The notes beneath the pieces are model-generated. The model saw only the letters and a list, made by a program, of their open reading frames with translations, was not told where the DNA came from and ran no database searches. Below are positions 18,895 through 30,503 of a DNA stretch of 64,000 bases, piece after piece (the stretch's first letter is position 1; every line of letters begins with the position of its first letter). The DNA lies in contig JAHFWL010000433.1 in NCBI GenBank assembly GCA_021292165.1, forward strand, positions 437,001 to 501,000, written 5' to 3'. This DNA is from Shinisaurus crocodilurus. Lineage: Eukaryota > Chordata > Lepidosauria > Squamata > Shinisauridae. Position numbers and translations under genes: made by a program.

Positions 18895-19161
18895 GAGGTT
18901 GTTTCAGCACGAGAAGAAAAAAAGAAATAGAAAATGTTTTATAAAGAAGTTATCCGGGAGGGAATTAGGGACTGCTGTTCGGGCTGGTGATGGGTCCTTT
19001 CCCCCCCCCCCCTGGGATAGGTGGGTAGGTTTAGGGTGGGGCAAGTTGCCCTGGCTTAGCAGGGGGGATAGTTTAGATGAATGTGGGGTTGGGTTAAGGG
19101 GTATGTTATTGTGTACTATATTCACTTTTGGGGACCAAAAAAGGAAAAATGATGTTAATAG

Positions 19162-22100
19162 ATGGATTATAAGTTAAGAATTTCAACTTTAAATGTTAAG
19201 GGGCTAGGTTCAGTTACTAAGAGGAGGCGAATAGAAGCACTTCTTAAGAAGGATAAGGCAGATATTATATTCTTGCAAGAAACGCACCAGGCAAGGAAAG
19301 GAGTCAATGAATTGAAATTGAGGTGGTCTAGAATATATGAGATAGCATGTGGATCATCTAAATCACGAGGAGTAGCAATTATAATTTCAAAGAATTGTGG
19401 TTTTAATGTTTTAAAGGTGAAAAAGGATGGTACAGGTAGATATATTATAATGTATGGGACCTTGGGAGGGGAAGAATATGTTATAGTTAATGTTTATGCT
19501 CCCAATCAAAATCAAGGAGAATTTTATCAACATGTGTTTAAAGAAATGGGTAATTTTCAAAATCAAAGGGTTATTATGGCTGGGGACTTTAACATGGTAT
19601 TGGATAGAAGAAAAGACAAATCCAATCCGACGAGAGAAGATCAGAGAAATAATTTAACGATCTTGAATAAGTTAATTAGTAAGGAAGGGTTGCTAGATGT
19701 TTGGAGAGGGGTCAAGGGGAATGCGGAAAGATATACATTTTACTCATCAGCAAATAAGAATTATTCTAGGATAGATTTTATTTTTGTGTCCAGGACACTG
19801 TTTTCAAGGGTCTTGGGCACAGAGATAGGAGTGATAAAAGTTACAGATCATGCTTTGGTTAATATGGATTTGAAGATACATAAGGATTATAGAGAAGCGA
19901 AAAGATGGAGATTGAATTGTAATATTTTTCGTTTTAAACATTTAACAGAAAAAATAGAGAGGGAATTGAGGGAAATTTGGGAATTTAATCAAACAGAAGA
20001 ATGTACTGAAGCGATAATATGGGATACAATGAAGAGTGTAATGAGAGGAATAGGATTGAGAGAGGCAATAAATTTGAGGAAACAACAAGAAGTTTTTTTA
20101 TCAAAAGCTAGAGGGGGAGATTAGGGATTTGGAAAAGAAGTATTTAGAGAAGAGGAATAAAAAGATTTTTGCAGAATTACAGGGTAAAAGGAAAGAATTG
20201 GAGAATAAAGAACTGGATAGGGTACAAAGGAATTTGATTTATACAAAAAGGGAGTATTTTGAGAATAGTAATAAAAACTCTAAAATGTTGGCTAGATTAG
20301 CACAAAAAAAAAAAAGAAAAAAGCTTAGTGGGGGTGATTAAAGACAAGAGGGGTAAAGAATATAATCTAGTAAAGGATAAATTGAAAATTTTTCATGAAT
20401 ATTATACGGAGTTATATAAGGCAGGAAAATGGTCGGAAGCTGAGAGTAGAAAATATATCGAGAAAAATTTAAAAATAAAAATTCAGGATGAAGACAGAGA
20501 GAAAATGGAGCAACCATTCACAGAAATTGAAATAGAAAGTGCTATAAATAAATTGAAACAGGGGAAAACGCCAGGACTGGATGGTCTGGGGGCGGAATAT
20601 TATAAAGTTTTTAAAAAAATGTTAATTCCAAAGTTAAAATGGTTGTTCAATGATATTTTACAGGGGGGAGAGATCCCCCCGTCATGGAAACAGTCCTTGA
20701 CTATTTTAATCCCGAAACCAAGGAAGGATTTAGCAGAACCAGGTTCTTATAGACCAATATCATTAATTAATCAAGATGCTAAATTATTGACAGCAATTTT
20801 AGCTAGAAGAATGAATAGTTTTCTAAATAAGTATATAGGGATAGATCAATGCGGTTTCATTCAAGGAAGACAAATGGCAGACTTAACAAGAAGGGTTCTG
20901 AATATAATATATTTAATAAAGAAAAATAATTTGAAAGCGGGGGTTCTTGCATTGGATATTTTTAAAGCCTTTGATTGTGTGGAATGGCCTGCATTAAAGA
21001 TGTTAATAAAAACTATGGGGTTTGGAGAAAAATTTATAGGTATTACTAACCAATTATATACTCATAATGTTACGTCGGTAATTGTAAATGATGGAATAAC
21101 AGAAACTATTAGCCTAGGCCGGGGAACTAGACAGGGTTGTCCCCTTTCCCCTGTATTATTTGTGTTAGTTATGGAATTGTTAGCGAATTCGATAAGACAG
21201 GAGAAGAAATTACTGGGGATAGGGATAGAGACCAAATGTAAGATAAACCTTTTTGCAGATGATATCTTGTTAACATTAGAAAGGCCTATAGAAAATTGGG
21301 ATTGGATAGAGAAACATTTAGATGAATTTAGAGAAGTAACAGGGTTAAAAGTTAATTGGGATAAATCGGAGATAATGACATTTAATTATAGTAAACTGGA
21401 GGAAAGGGGATTTAAACAAAGGAAAGTGGATATAAAGATAAAAAATATAATTAAATATTTAGGTATTGATATATTAAAAGATATGGATAAAATAGGGGAA
21501 TGCAATTTTAAAAAACTAAAAGATGAAGTTAAAAATCAAATAGAGGATTACAAAAAATTGGGATTATCGTGGTTTGGTAGGATAGCTTTGATTAAAATGA
21601 AGATTTTACCGAAGTTTAATTTTTTATTTAGAATGATACCATATAAGATACCAGAGAAAGAAATTAAAGAGTGGCAAGTAATGTTAAATAGCTATTGTAA
21701 TGGGGGAAAAAAATCAAGGATTACTAGGAATAGATGGTATAAAGCTCAAAAAATAGGGGGACTTGGTCTCCCTAATTTAAAATGGTATTATATAGCTAAT
21801 CAACTTAGATATATTATGGATATTATTGTTAGAAAAGATATTATGTGGTGGGAAATAGAAGCATTTGAATTGGGTAATAGGGTGGATAAATTCTTATTTA
21901 CAAAACAAGGACATATTATGACTAAAAGATTAGAAAATCCCTTTTTAAAAAATATGTTAGAAATTTCGGGTAGAAATAAGGAAATATTTTTACCAGGTAT
22001 ATCCCCGCTTACTCCAGTGGTGGTTATGGAAGATTTTCCCGAGAATGTTAGACATTTAGAACGAATTTTTAGAGAGAAAAAGGTGATAACTTTAATGGAT

Positions 22101-23000
22101 TGGCTGGAAAAAATGGAGACAAGACAGCAAATAATCGATAGGGTTGGGGCAGGAAGAATTTCTTGGTTAAATTTAATTCAATTAGTACAATGGGGTAAGA
22201 AATGGAAGAGGAGACATGAGCATGAAAGGGATTTCACCGCATTTGAGCAGGTGGTTATGTCTAGAGAACTTGTAGAAGGAAATGCATCAGCTAGGGGTCT
22301 TACAAAGATGTTATATAAAATGTTGCAGAAATCAGAAGAGCAAGCAGAAAATCTTAAAATAGTTTGGGATACAGAGTTTGAAGAGGAAATATCAAAGGAT
22401 GAGTGGAACAAGATTTGGGATAGGCGAATATTGAAAAATATGTCTATAAGAATTAAAGAGAATTTTTATAAGCTAATTTGGAGATGGTATTTGACTCCAG
22501 TGAGATTAAATAGAATAGATAATAAATGTTCTCCAATGTGTTGGCGAGGATGCCAGGAATTGGGTACATATGCTCATATGTGGTGGAGTTGTAAAAATGT
22601 AATGGATTTTTGGAAAATGATTTTTGAGGAAATATCAGAAATTGTTGGAGCTGATTTAGAGGTTTGCCCTAAACTAGCTTTGCTATCAATAACGGAAAAG
22701 GTGATCGGTCCTCAAAATGTTAAAGAATTAATTATAAATTTGTTAACGGCAGGTAGCCTAATGATAGCAAGGAAATGGAAAATCCAGCAAGTTTTCACTA
22801 TTACTGATTGGTATAAAGAAGTATGGGACATGGCTTTGAATGATATGTTGACTTGTAATATTAAATGCAAAAGGGGTCAATTAAAGAAAAATAATTTCAA
22901 GGATATTTGGGGTTTATTTTTGGAATATGTGTTTAAAAAGGGGAAAGGGAGTTTACCCTGTCAAGATATGTTGTATTTTTGGAATAATGAACAATTATAG
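19162..23000 (+). pseudogene. L1 ORF2 (endonuclease-reverse transcriptase), two frameshifts
   Basis: The first segment (19162-20124) encodes an AP-type endonuclease with all expected active-site elements: N11 in STLNVKG, E40 in LQETH, YAPN at 112-115, GDFN with D142, SRID with D205, and the D229/H230 pair. A one-base shift in a G5 run (about 20113) moves the frame to a segment ending at 20341; a second shift in a 12-A run (20302-20313) moves it to 20328-23000. The last segment holds the reverse transcriptase: PGSYRPISL, ALDIFKAFD (D210), GTRQGCPLSP and FADD (D311/D312), and near its end a Cys-rich CSPMCWRGC...GTYAHMWWSC region. The protein nicks target DNA and primes reverse transcription there. 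As written it cannot make one full-length protein; both shifts sit in homopolymers, so sequencing error is possible. Confidence 0.9.
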
Positions 23001-23087
23001 AGTTATTGGATTATTTGGTCCCATGGTGATGGGAGCACAATATTAGTTATATGTGTGTGTTATTTTCTTTGTATTGTTTAAAAATTT

Positions 23088-23128
<41 letters not shown>

Positions 23129-23134
23129 TAAAAA

Positions 23135-23190
23135 AAGACCACTCAGATGTATAATCAGTGATCTGCAGACTAACATGGCTACCACTCTGG
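23135..23190 (+). mobile_element. Target duplication and PLE 3' remnant right of L1
   Basis: AAGACCACTCAGATG (23135-23149) repeats 17570-17584. The next bases read TATAATCAGTGATCTGCAG and GACTAACATGGCTACCACTC, a PLE 3'-type tail. Confidence 0.75.
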
Positions 23191-23404
23191 AAGTTGTTTT
23201 ATTGTATAATTGATTTTTTTAAAGTTATAATTTATATTTGTATTGTGGTTTTATCATTGTAAATTGCCTGTTGTACGACATGTGGTCTAGAAATATTTTA
23301 AAATTAATAAATAAATTAAATATTACCTCCAGAATCAGAGGCAGTAGGCCAGTTGCTGGGGAACACAAATGGGAGGGTGCTATCGTACTCATATCCTACT
23401 TGCA

Positions 23405-23625
23405 ATGTCGGGTCCAGGTTTTGGAGGGCCCTTGGGAAAGACGCCCTCAATGGGTCCCCTCCCTCTGTGATTCTACCTTCTCATAGCCATTGACAGCAGC
23501 TGCTATTGCTCCTCATCTTCCAACTCAAAGGGGCACACATCATTCAGTTCCTTCTGGAGTGTGGGTCCGCGGCAAGTGCCCGGCCATGCCTACCCTTGAT
23601 GCCAGCCCTGCCTACTTGTACTCAT
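23405..23625 (+). repeat. Dispersed repeat family D, copy 3
   Basis: GGTTTTGGAGGGCCCTTGGG, CCCTCAATGGGTCCCCTCCC and GCTGCTATTGCTCCTCATC match 3652-3860. Ends near TGATGCCAGCCCTG. Confidence 0.65.
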
Positions 23626-23759
23626 ATCCTACTTCTCATGGGCAGCTAACTAACCACTGTGTGAGCAGAATGCTGGATCAGGCCAAATGCCTGTCTAGTC
23701 CTTTGGGAGGAGGTGGTCCCTAAGGTACAAACGGGAGGAGGTGGTCCCTAAGGTATACT

Positions 23760-24062
23760 TGACCTAAGCCAGTTTAGGGCTTTAAAGATCATCACCAGCA
23801 CTTTGAAACACATTGCCTGGAAACAAATTGGTAATCAGTGCAGCCCCTGCAGAACAGGTGTAATATAATCCCATAAATAAGTGCCTACCAGCATTCTCCA
23901 GGCTACATTCTCAACCAAATGCAGTTTCTGAAAACTCTTCAAAGGTAATCCCATGTAGAGTGCAATGCCCCTTACATTTTTTTTAATCAAGGCAAAATAA
24001 AAACCACCCTGCAAAATAGAAAACGATACAATTAAAAAACAAATGCAGAAGCCATCATTCAA
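23760..24062 (-). pseudogene. LINE (L2/CR1-like) fragment
   Basis: Minus-strand translation gives ALYMGLPLKSFQKLHLVENV, matching the L2 copy at 51773 (YMGLPLKTVQQLQLVQKV). The downstream part, read on the plus strand, has the common CACTTTGAA...GGAAACAAATTGGTAATC block of reptile LINEs. Fragmentary and broken. Confidence 0.55.
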
Positions 24063-25072
24063 TAACTAAAGCCCTCCACAAACTTTAACAAGCAGCATAG
24101 TTTCTACCTGACATCTGAAGGTTATCAAAGTCAGCACTAGGCAGATATAGGTCTTTTGGTGATGGTGGGGCATTCCGCAGTAGGGGGCCACAGCAGAATA
24201 GGCCTCCCACCTCACTTCAGAAAACTTTTTTTCAAAGCAAACCACCACTGCTGTTGCTGTCTTTCAAAACTTCATGAAACGTAATTGTTCAGGCCCAAGT
24301 GGGACCCGATCCCCTAATTGGAGAAAGAAATCCTATATAATAATAATGAATTCATTCTCTGAGTGTGGATCTTTATGTAGCCAAAATGGTACCATTCACA
24401 CACAAGACGGAGGAATCAGCAGGCTCCGGGGAAACCTCAAGGTTTTCAGAAACACAACAAACTTTTGAGAAAAACAAAAAAAACATAATGGGGTGGCTGT
24501 TGGAGGTGGGAAAATAGAAAACCTGTCTGGGGGTGGGGCGGGGCGGGGAGAGTGGGAATGGAATGGAGTATGAGCATTTTGTTGTGGGAATTCAGTGCAG
24601 ACAGGAGTCAAGTCTTACATAATGCACAAGCAGCAGAAGCAAATGTTGTTACCTTTGTTACTCATTCAGGGATGTCACGTGCAAAATGTATACTTTGGCG
24701 TTAGCATCAAGTTTTGAATCAACCAACGCACTTCACCCCTTTGTGCCATTTGTGCCATCCGCACCTCCTGTTGACTTAGCTATTTCATTTCTAAATTCCT
24801 CAGCTGACATGCTACCTTCCTTCCTCTGCCTCTAGGGCTATTGACAGAGACATGATACTCCTCTTTATCACTTGTTAGGAAAATCTTGCAAAAGCAGCTG
24901 GCCAGAGAGACTGATTAGGCTGCCGGTCCAGGTATTAGGCCTTGAGACATGGCTGCTCTCTGGAAAAAAGGCTTCCGCCCTGGAGGAATGCTGGCATTCA
25001 ACATTGGCTTTAAAAAGAGGAATACACAGGGGTGCAGGTCTAGGAATGTATCAGCCTTGGGAGTCAAAGGGA
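24063..25072. other. No gene recognised
   Basis: No gene, RNA or named repeat is seen. A G-rich stretch lies at about 24528-24552. Confidence 0.4.
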
Positions 25073-25266
25073 ATGTTGAGCTGCCTGTGGCTGATGCTGG
25101 CTCAGCTTGTCTGAGCGTGGAAAGCTAAGCAGGGTCAGGCCTGGTTATTACTTGGATGGGAGACCCCTCCTCTAGTTTCCTGCATTGAGCAGGGGGTTGG
25201 ACTCGATGGCCTTGTAGGCCCCTTCCAACTCTATGATCCTATGAACTCCTATAACTCCTATGACCA
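25073..25266 (+). mobile_element. 5S rRNA-headed SINE with CR1 tail, copy 2
   Basis: Same structure as 12471-12652. The head contains GGAAAGCTAAGCAGGGTCAG and TTACTTGGATGGGAGACC, then the CR1 tail GGGGTTGGACTCGATGGCC and a run of CTATGA-like repeats. Confidence 0.87.
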
Positions 25267-25339
25267 GAGGCAGTAAACCTTTTAATACCATCATACTGGG
25301 GAGAAGCAACATAAGATGGCTCCAGCATGGCCTGCAGAA

Positions 25340-25425
25340 TTATTTGCCTGGCCACTGTTGGAAACAGAATGCTGGGTTAAATGCACTGTTGTCTTGATCC
25401 ACCAGGGCTCATGGCATGATCGGTA
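25340..25425 (+). mobile_element. CR1 3' UTR-like fragment
   Basis: GGCCACTGTTGGAAACAGAA followed by TGCTGGGTTAAATG fits a CR1 3' UTR. Short, diverged. Confidence 0.5.
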
Positions 25426-25545
25426 TCTTCTTTCTTTTTTGAAATCATTCTTCCCTCCATGTTTTTTCAGGGATTACTCATGAGTAACCATTGCTTGCCC
25501 TGCTGCTGCTACCTTACTCCTGTGTCATGCCAAGAAATAATAAAG

Positions 25546-25663
25546 CAGGGTTAGGCAACCTGGCCCCCTCTAGATGGTTTGGACTGCAGCTCCCAGCATG
25601 CCCAGCCAGCATGGCCAATGGTCAGGGATTATGGGAGTTGTAGTCCAACGGACATTTGCCCTG
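25546..25663. mobile_element. hAT-like MITE (GGACTGCAGCTCCCAGCATG)
   Basis: Starts CAGGGTTAGGCAACCTGGCC. A palindromic core of CTCCCAGCATGCC and GGGAGTTGTAGTCC. The right end is degraded (TTTGCCCTG), so the boundary is approximate. Confidence 0.55.
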
Positions 25664-25869
25664 GGACTGCAGAAGTAAGAGGAAAGAACACTTTGGCCCC
25701 ATCCGTTGGCCAAAGGAACAAGAGCCACCGAGTGCTATTCAAGCAAGAACGCCAGCAAGGGAAGATCAGCCTGGCCCAGAGTGCATTGAAATGCCCCCTT
25801 ATAGCTCACCACCTTATTCTGGCCTTGAAAATCTGGCCTTCCTCCTCTTCCTTTTCCCTCCACTCCTCT

Positions 25870-26025
25870 TCGCTTGCATTTCTTGTCTTTTTAATTTGTA
25901 AGCCTGATGGCAGGGCCTGCCCCCCCTCTATATATTTATTGATGTGACCCACTTTGGGAGACAATAATTGTCTGCAAAGCAGGATAAAAATGCAGCAAAT
26001 AAAATAAATAATAATGAATAAATGC
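25870..26025 (+). mobile_element. LINE 3' tail fragment
   Basis: TTTGTAAGCCTGATGGCAGG, then ACCCACTTTGGGAGACAAT and a GCAGGATAAAAATGCAGC tail with AATAAA repeats. Related to 1681-1812. Confidence 0.5.
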
Positions 26026-26461
26026 CTCATGTCTTGCCATAGTTTTCAATAAGGTTAATATCCTTGTAACCATGTGGCCTTCTAGAAAGCAACAGGGAGA
26101 TCCCAAATGGAGCATGCAACAAGCTTCATTAAACAAGAGCAAAGGCAGTTATTCATATTTGGTAATACAAGACATCCACCGGGATAAAGAAACTCTATGT
26201 GTGCGCTATTCACTGCCTACTATGGCAGGGATAGATTGCTTCCCTCATGCTACTAACCACACAGGAACTTCAAACCTTAGCTGCAGTAAGATATACCAGC
26301 TAGAATCTCTCCAGCTGAAATTTGGCTCCTCTTTTTCTTGCCAACAAACATGCCTGGAAGGATGTCTTTTGCTCAGAGGGGTTCTGACCTAATTACAAAG
26401 CTTAGGCCAAACACAAAAGAAGAGTAAACTGAGAACTGATTTTGAAAGGATTGTACATAAG

Positions 26462-26640
26462 TTGACCAGGTGTCCTCTTTCACAGCCCTCTGATGGAAGG
26501 GCTGCCAGGGACTGTTCCCTACTTAGAAGACATCCTCTTTTTAAAGGACTGTCCAGTTCTAGTCCAGAATAAAGATAAAGAATCACCTAAAGGAAGAGCT
26601 AGGCCTTGAAGTTGCCCATCAACAGCATCTGGAGAGCAAC
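26462..26640 (+). repeat. Dispersed repeat family F, copy 2
   Basis: CCAGGTGTCCTCTTTCACAG, AAGATAAAGAATCACC and GGCCTTGAAGTTGCCCATCA. See 10170-10505. Confidence 0.65.
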
Positions 26641-26671
26641 CAACTATGAAATTGGCTCAATTTTGGTTCAC

Positions 26672-26811
26672 TAAGGGCACAATCCTATGCATGATTAGAC
26701 AGAAAAGAGTCCTACAACTCCCAGCATTCCCCAGCCAGCACAACTGGCTGGGGAACGCTGGGAGTTGTAGGACTTTTTTTCTGTCTAAACATGCATGGGA
26801 TTGCACCCTAA
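26672..26811. mobile_element. Palindromic MITE, TTAGGGTGCAATCC family
   Basis: CAATCCTATGCATGATTAGA at the left is mirrored by the AACATGCATGGGATTGCACC end. The CCCAGCATTCCCCAGCC and GGCTGGGGAACGCTGGG arms pair at the centre. Confidence 0.8.
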
Positions 26812-26987
26812 TGGACTTTTACCTGCATCTTTTGTTGAGCAATTTTAGCTACGTTTTATAAATTAATTTATGGTTATAGTACGGTTATTAGTGTGTAAAA
26901 TTTGCAGCTCTTATTTTATCTCTTATTTTTCTTTGGTTTCAATTGATCAAGAAATTATCTCTTTGGCTTGACTTGGAGGAAAACAGA

Positions 26988-27568
26988 AGTGCAGAACCTC
27001 TTTCAGCTCGAGGGCCGAATTTCATTTCAGAGAACCGTTCAGGGGCCACATTCCAGAGGTGGGCAGGGCTGAAGGAAAAAGGGTAGGGGCCAAAATACAG
27101 TAATACCTTGGATTACAAGTAACTTGGTTTGAGAGCGTTTTGCAAGACAAGCAAAATTTTTAATATTTATTTAATTTTTTTTTACTTGATATACAAGCGT
27201 CGTCTTGCAATACAAGTACTGTAGTACGGCTTAAATTAAAAATCTCTGTACAAATTTTTTGGGGGGGATTTCGTTTTGATATAAGAGTGTTTTGGATTAC
27301 AAGCACCTTTCCAGAACGAATTATGCTCTCAATCCAAGGCATGACTGTACCGGCCTATTTTAGCCTAAAGCTCCTCCTACTGCTAAGTAAGCCTTAGGAG
27401 CGGCATCACAACCTTTTAGAATGGGAGAAAAAATGCACAAAAGCTGGAAAACCACCAAACAACCAGTGGTTGAGGAAAAGGGTGTGGGGCCAGGGGAAAG
27501 GGGCATGGTCATCTCAGGAACCCATAGGGCTGGATTGGGACCCTGGACCTGAGCTTCTGCACCCCTGG
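26988..27568. mobile_element. hAT-like repeat interrupted by pogo-like MITE
   Basis: Left part GTGCAGAACCTCTTTCAGC and right part GAGCTTCTGCACCCCTG frame one element of the family at 5734-6106. It is split by the TA-flanked MITE at 27098-27347, so the hAT-like element is older. Confidence 0.7.
27098..27347. mobile_element. pogo/Tc1-mariner-like MITE, copy 2
   Basis: Left CAGTAATACCTTGGATTACA and right end AATCCAAGGCATGACTG, flanked by TA at 27096-27097 and 27348-27349. Interior nearly identical to 59372-59622. Confidence 0.9.
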
Positions 27569-28428
27569 AGTGGAAGATAATTTGTTTCCAGTTTGATGAG
27601 ATGGATCTCCTACAGGCTCCTTTTGTCCATGTTCCTTGGGTTTTGTGCCATGGTGCACTGCTGACCTTCCACAGCATAAAGCACAATGCATGTCCCTTGC
27701 CTCTTGTCCAATGCTAGAGTCTAGCATTGGCCAGTCTAGAGACTTGGAAGTCTAGAAACCTGGACTTCCAGAGTTACAATGCCTGGGATGTAGGCACATG
27801 TTTTGACAACAAAGTCTGCCGCAGATTGCTTAGCCCTGCTGTGACATCAGTGTCAGGAATGTGTCTGAATATTCCACATCTCTAGTAATTATGGGAATCA
27901 ACCTCCGTCAGCAAGGTGAGATTGGTTTTTCAGGGAAATACCACAACATCCTCTTGCTCTGGCATGCCAGGATTCCGTTTTGGAAGCGATTCACTAGCAT
28001 AGCTTCTGCTTTTAATTCTGTAACCCAGATGTTGCATTTCCAGATGCGAATGGCCACCATGTAAACACTGAACAGAGCTGCAGTTAAGAATATTTCTGGA
28101 GGAAATCAGGCAGTTCAGAAGTAGCTGGCATAGAAAACCAATGCAATCCACGTGGAGTATATTTTACAGATGGAATCACATACTGTAACAAACACCGGTT
28201 CCGGTATGCATAGAGGAATGTCAGATGGGACTTTTGAAAACGAAGACCTCCCCCTGTTCAGCAACGAGATGGCTACTTTGATTAGGGGATGGAGGGTGGT
28301 GGGGCAGGACTCCTCTGTCAAGTGGCAGAGTCTACCACTTGACAGACCTCAGCTGCTTCTCTGTTGGGAACAGGACACCAGCTGGTGCTGCTCAGGGGAC
28401 TGGATTCAGGCCTGGGGTGCCTAGTTGT
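27569..28428. other. No gene recognised
   Basis: No gene or named repeat is seen. The open frames here are short and lack domains. Confidence 0.4.
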
Positions 28429-28612
28429 TTCATAGATTTCATGGATTTCACAGATCACAGAGTTGGAAGGAGCCTACAAGGCTATCAAGTCCAACCCCCA
28501 GCTCAATGCAGGAAACTAGAGGAGGAGGGGTATCCCATCCAAGTAATAACCAGGCCTGGCCCTGCTTAGCTTTCCACACTCAGACAAGCTGAGCCAGTGT
28601 GAGCCACAGGCC
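28429..28612 (-). mobile_element. 5S rRNA-headed SINE with CR1 tail, copy 3
   Basis: As 12471-12652. The complements of AGCTAAGCAGGGCCAGGCC and ACTTGGATGGGAT are present, with the CR1 tail to the left. Confidence 0.85.
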
Positions 28613-28656
28613 TGTATTTTGCTGAACTTTAGGACAGAGTGTTGGTTGGATTAGAG

Positions 28657-29018
28657 CAGGCGTGTTGAACTCTCTCAGCTCAAAGACCCATTTCCATTTC
28701 AGAGAGGAGCTCAGGGGCCACAGAGAGGAGCTCAGGGGCCACATGCCAGGGGTGGGCAGGGCCAAAGGCAAAGGGGCGGGGCCAAAATGCAAAAAAATAT
28801 ATACTAGCATATTTTAGCTGAAAGCTCTTACTGCCAGTAACTAAGCTCGAGGAGAAGCATTTCAACCTTTTAGAATGGGGGGGGGGGATGTGAGAAAGAT
28901 CAAGAAACCACCAAACAGTGGTTTGGGAAAGGGGGGTGGGCCAGGGAAGGGGGCATGGCCATTTGGGGAACCCCGAAGGACTGGATTTGGCCCATGGGCC
29001 TGAGTTTCTGCACCCCTG
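28657..29018. mobile_element. hAT-like repeat, CAGGGGTGCAGAAC family
   Basis: Left end CAGGCGTGTTGAACTCTC, right end GTTTCTGCACCCCTG. GAGGAGCTCAGGGGCCACA is tandemly duplicated at about 28702-28742. The interior is shared with 5734-6106. Confidence 0.7.
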
Positions 29019-29019
29019 A

Positions 29020-29130
29020 TTAGGGAGTCCTCTATTCAAGTCCTTGCTTGGACATGAAACTTACGGAGCAACTTTGACCCAACCACTGTCTCTCAGCCTG
29101 ACCTACCTTACAGGGTTGTTGTGAGGGGGG
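29020..29130 (+). mobile_element. Sauria-type SINE, partial
   Basis: ACTGTCTCTCAGCCTGACC followed by TTACAGGGTTGTTGTGAGG is the SINE body. The head is diverged and the tail is missing. Confidence 0.6.
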
Positions 29131-30436
29131 GAAATGGTGGGGGTATCACCAGATATGCCACTGGGAGCCCCTTGTTAGAAGGGTGGGAGACTTGTGATAA
29201 TAACAATAATAGAAGCCAGTGCTCGTGTCCATTCATGCCAGTGCTTAAATGGGCATGGGACACAAAGAGGACTGCACCAAACGTGAAGAGACCCCAGCGG
29301 ATCAGGCTGTTGGCGGCTGGTTTGTCCCCTAACAACACTCTGTGTGAAACTAGCACCCGTCCCTCCTTTCTCCTTGTGTGGAATAATTGGACTTTGTTTA
29401 CAGATGAATCAAGAGCTCCATTGTAAAAGATGACGGGGTCTAACTGGGAAGAAAACTCTTGGCAAGTATTAATTGTCAGTTCTTTGGTGTGATGTTTCCT
29501 GTCATGTTTTCACCTCAAGGAACTGGACCGCGTCCAAGCAGGACCCGTTTCTGCTGTACCCTTTTTTATGAAGAGATTCTTGTTCACAGACAGCATGAAT
29601 GTAAAGGGGAGGAGATAGAACAATTAGCTCCCCCACCACAGCCCCCCGCTGCCCTCACTCCCCGATAATAACTCAATTTAAGTAACCTGAAAAGTCCGAC
29701 ACCAACAAGGCATACAGGGAAACTAAGAACAAGGCTGGGAAAGGAGATTGCCCGCCGGCGCACCCATGTTGAGCCTTAGTGCGGTTGTGTGGAATCTTAC
29801 CAACCCAGCCACCACCAGCCTGAGAGGCACAATGGAGTCGGTGTGGCCAAGTGTAGTCTCATCTTGTGGGCTTACGTCATGTTACACTGATTGTAAGTGT
29901 GACTCTGGAGGAGGATGTAAATGACAACAAGCTTCACTCTGGGAGGCTTTGATCCTCTACTCCTCTCCCCCCCCCCAAAAAAAAAACTGCTACTGAGCCC
30001 AATTGTGTCCTATGGTTTTATTTACGCACTTCCGGTGTAAGGACTGTGCCAGATGTGGGTGGGGTTGGGAACATGCCAGGACTCTGAAGTGCATGAGGGG
30101 CCCACCCAGCTGACCACTCTGCCACTGCTGCTTTGTGCAGGGGCTTGAAAACCCCAAAGGGGCAGACTCTTCCACAGAAGCACTGTGGGTGACAATACCT
30201 GGCTTCAAAACTAATTTAGTACTAGGAACATGCTATCATCCCCCAGGCCAGAAAGCACAGGGTGATCTTGAGATGGAAAATGAAATCCGAGAGGCCTCCA
30301 AATGAGGAAGGGTTGTAATGGCGGGTGACTTCAATTACCCCCACATTGACTGGATAAATGCATGTTCCAGTCACGATAAAGAGGTTATCTCCGTAATTGT
30401 TTTCATGGTGCATGAAGTATGCACTGTAAATTTAGG
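29131..30436. other. No gene recognised
   Basis: About 1.3 kb without a recognisable gene or named repeat. A C-run and A-run join at about 29966-29986. Confidence 0.4.
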
Positions 30437-30503
30437 GTGACCAGATGGCCTACTTTTCAGAGGATAGCCCTCTGTTTGAAGAGCTGTCAGAGGACAGTCC
30501 TCC
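30437..30503 (+). repeat. Dispersed repeat family F, fragment
   Basis: GGTGACCAGATGGCCTACTT with CTCTGTTTGAAGAGCTGTC and AGAGGACAGTCCTCC. It abuts the CR1 at 30504. Confidence 0.55.

Larger units (their letters stand above)
17585..23134 (+). mobile_element. Near full-length L1 LINE
   Basis: A 5.55-kb non-LTR retrotransposon with a short 5' UTR (about 185 bp), ORF1, a 267-bp inter-ORF gap, ORF2, an 80-bp 3' UTR and an A-rich tail (about 23083-23134, with AAAT repeats). A perfect 15-bp target duplication flanks it. It lies inside a PLE fragment. ORF1 is open and ORF2 is disrupted only by two single-base shifts in homopolymers (near 20113 and 20302-20313). The preservation suggests a recent insertion. 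The 5' end appears complete, but a missing outer promoter segment cannot be excluded. Confidence 0.93.

Noticed and set aside
28649..29026. Clean 8-bp duplication around the hAT-like repeat
   Set aside because: GATTAGAG and ATTAGGGA match only when shifted by one base, so I do not claim it.
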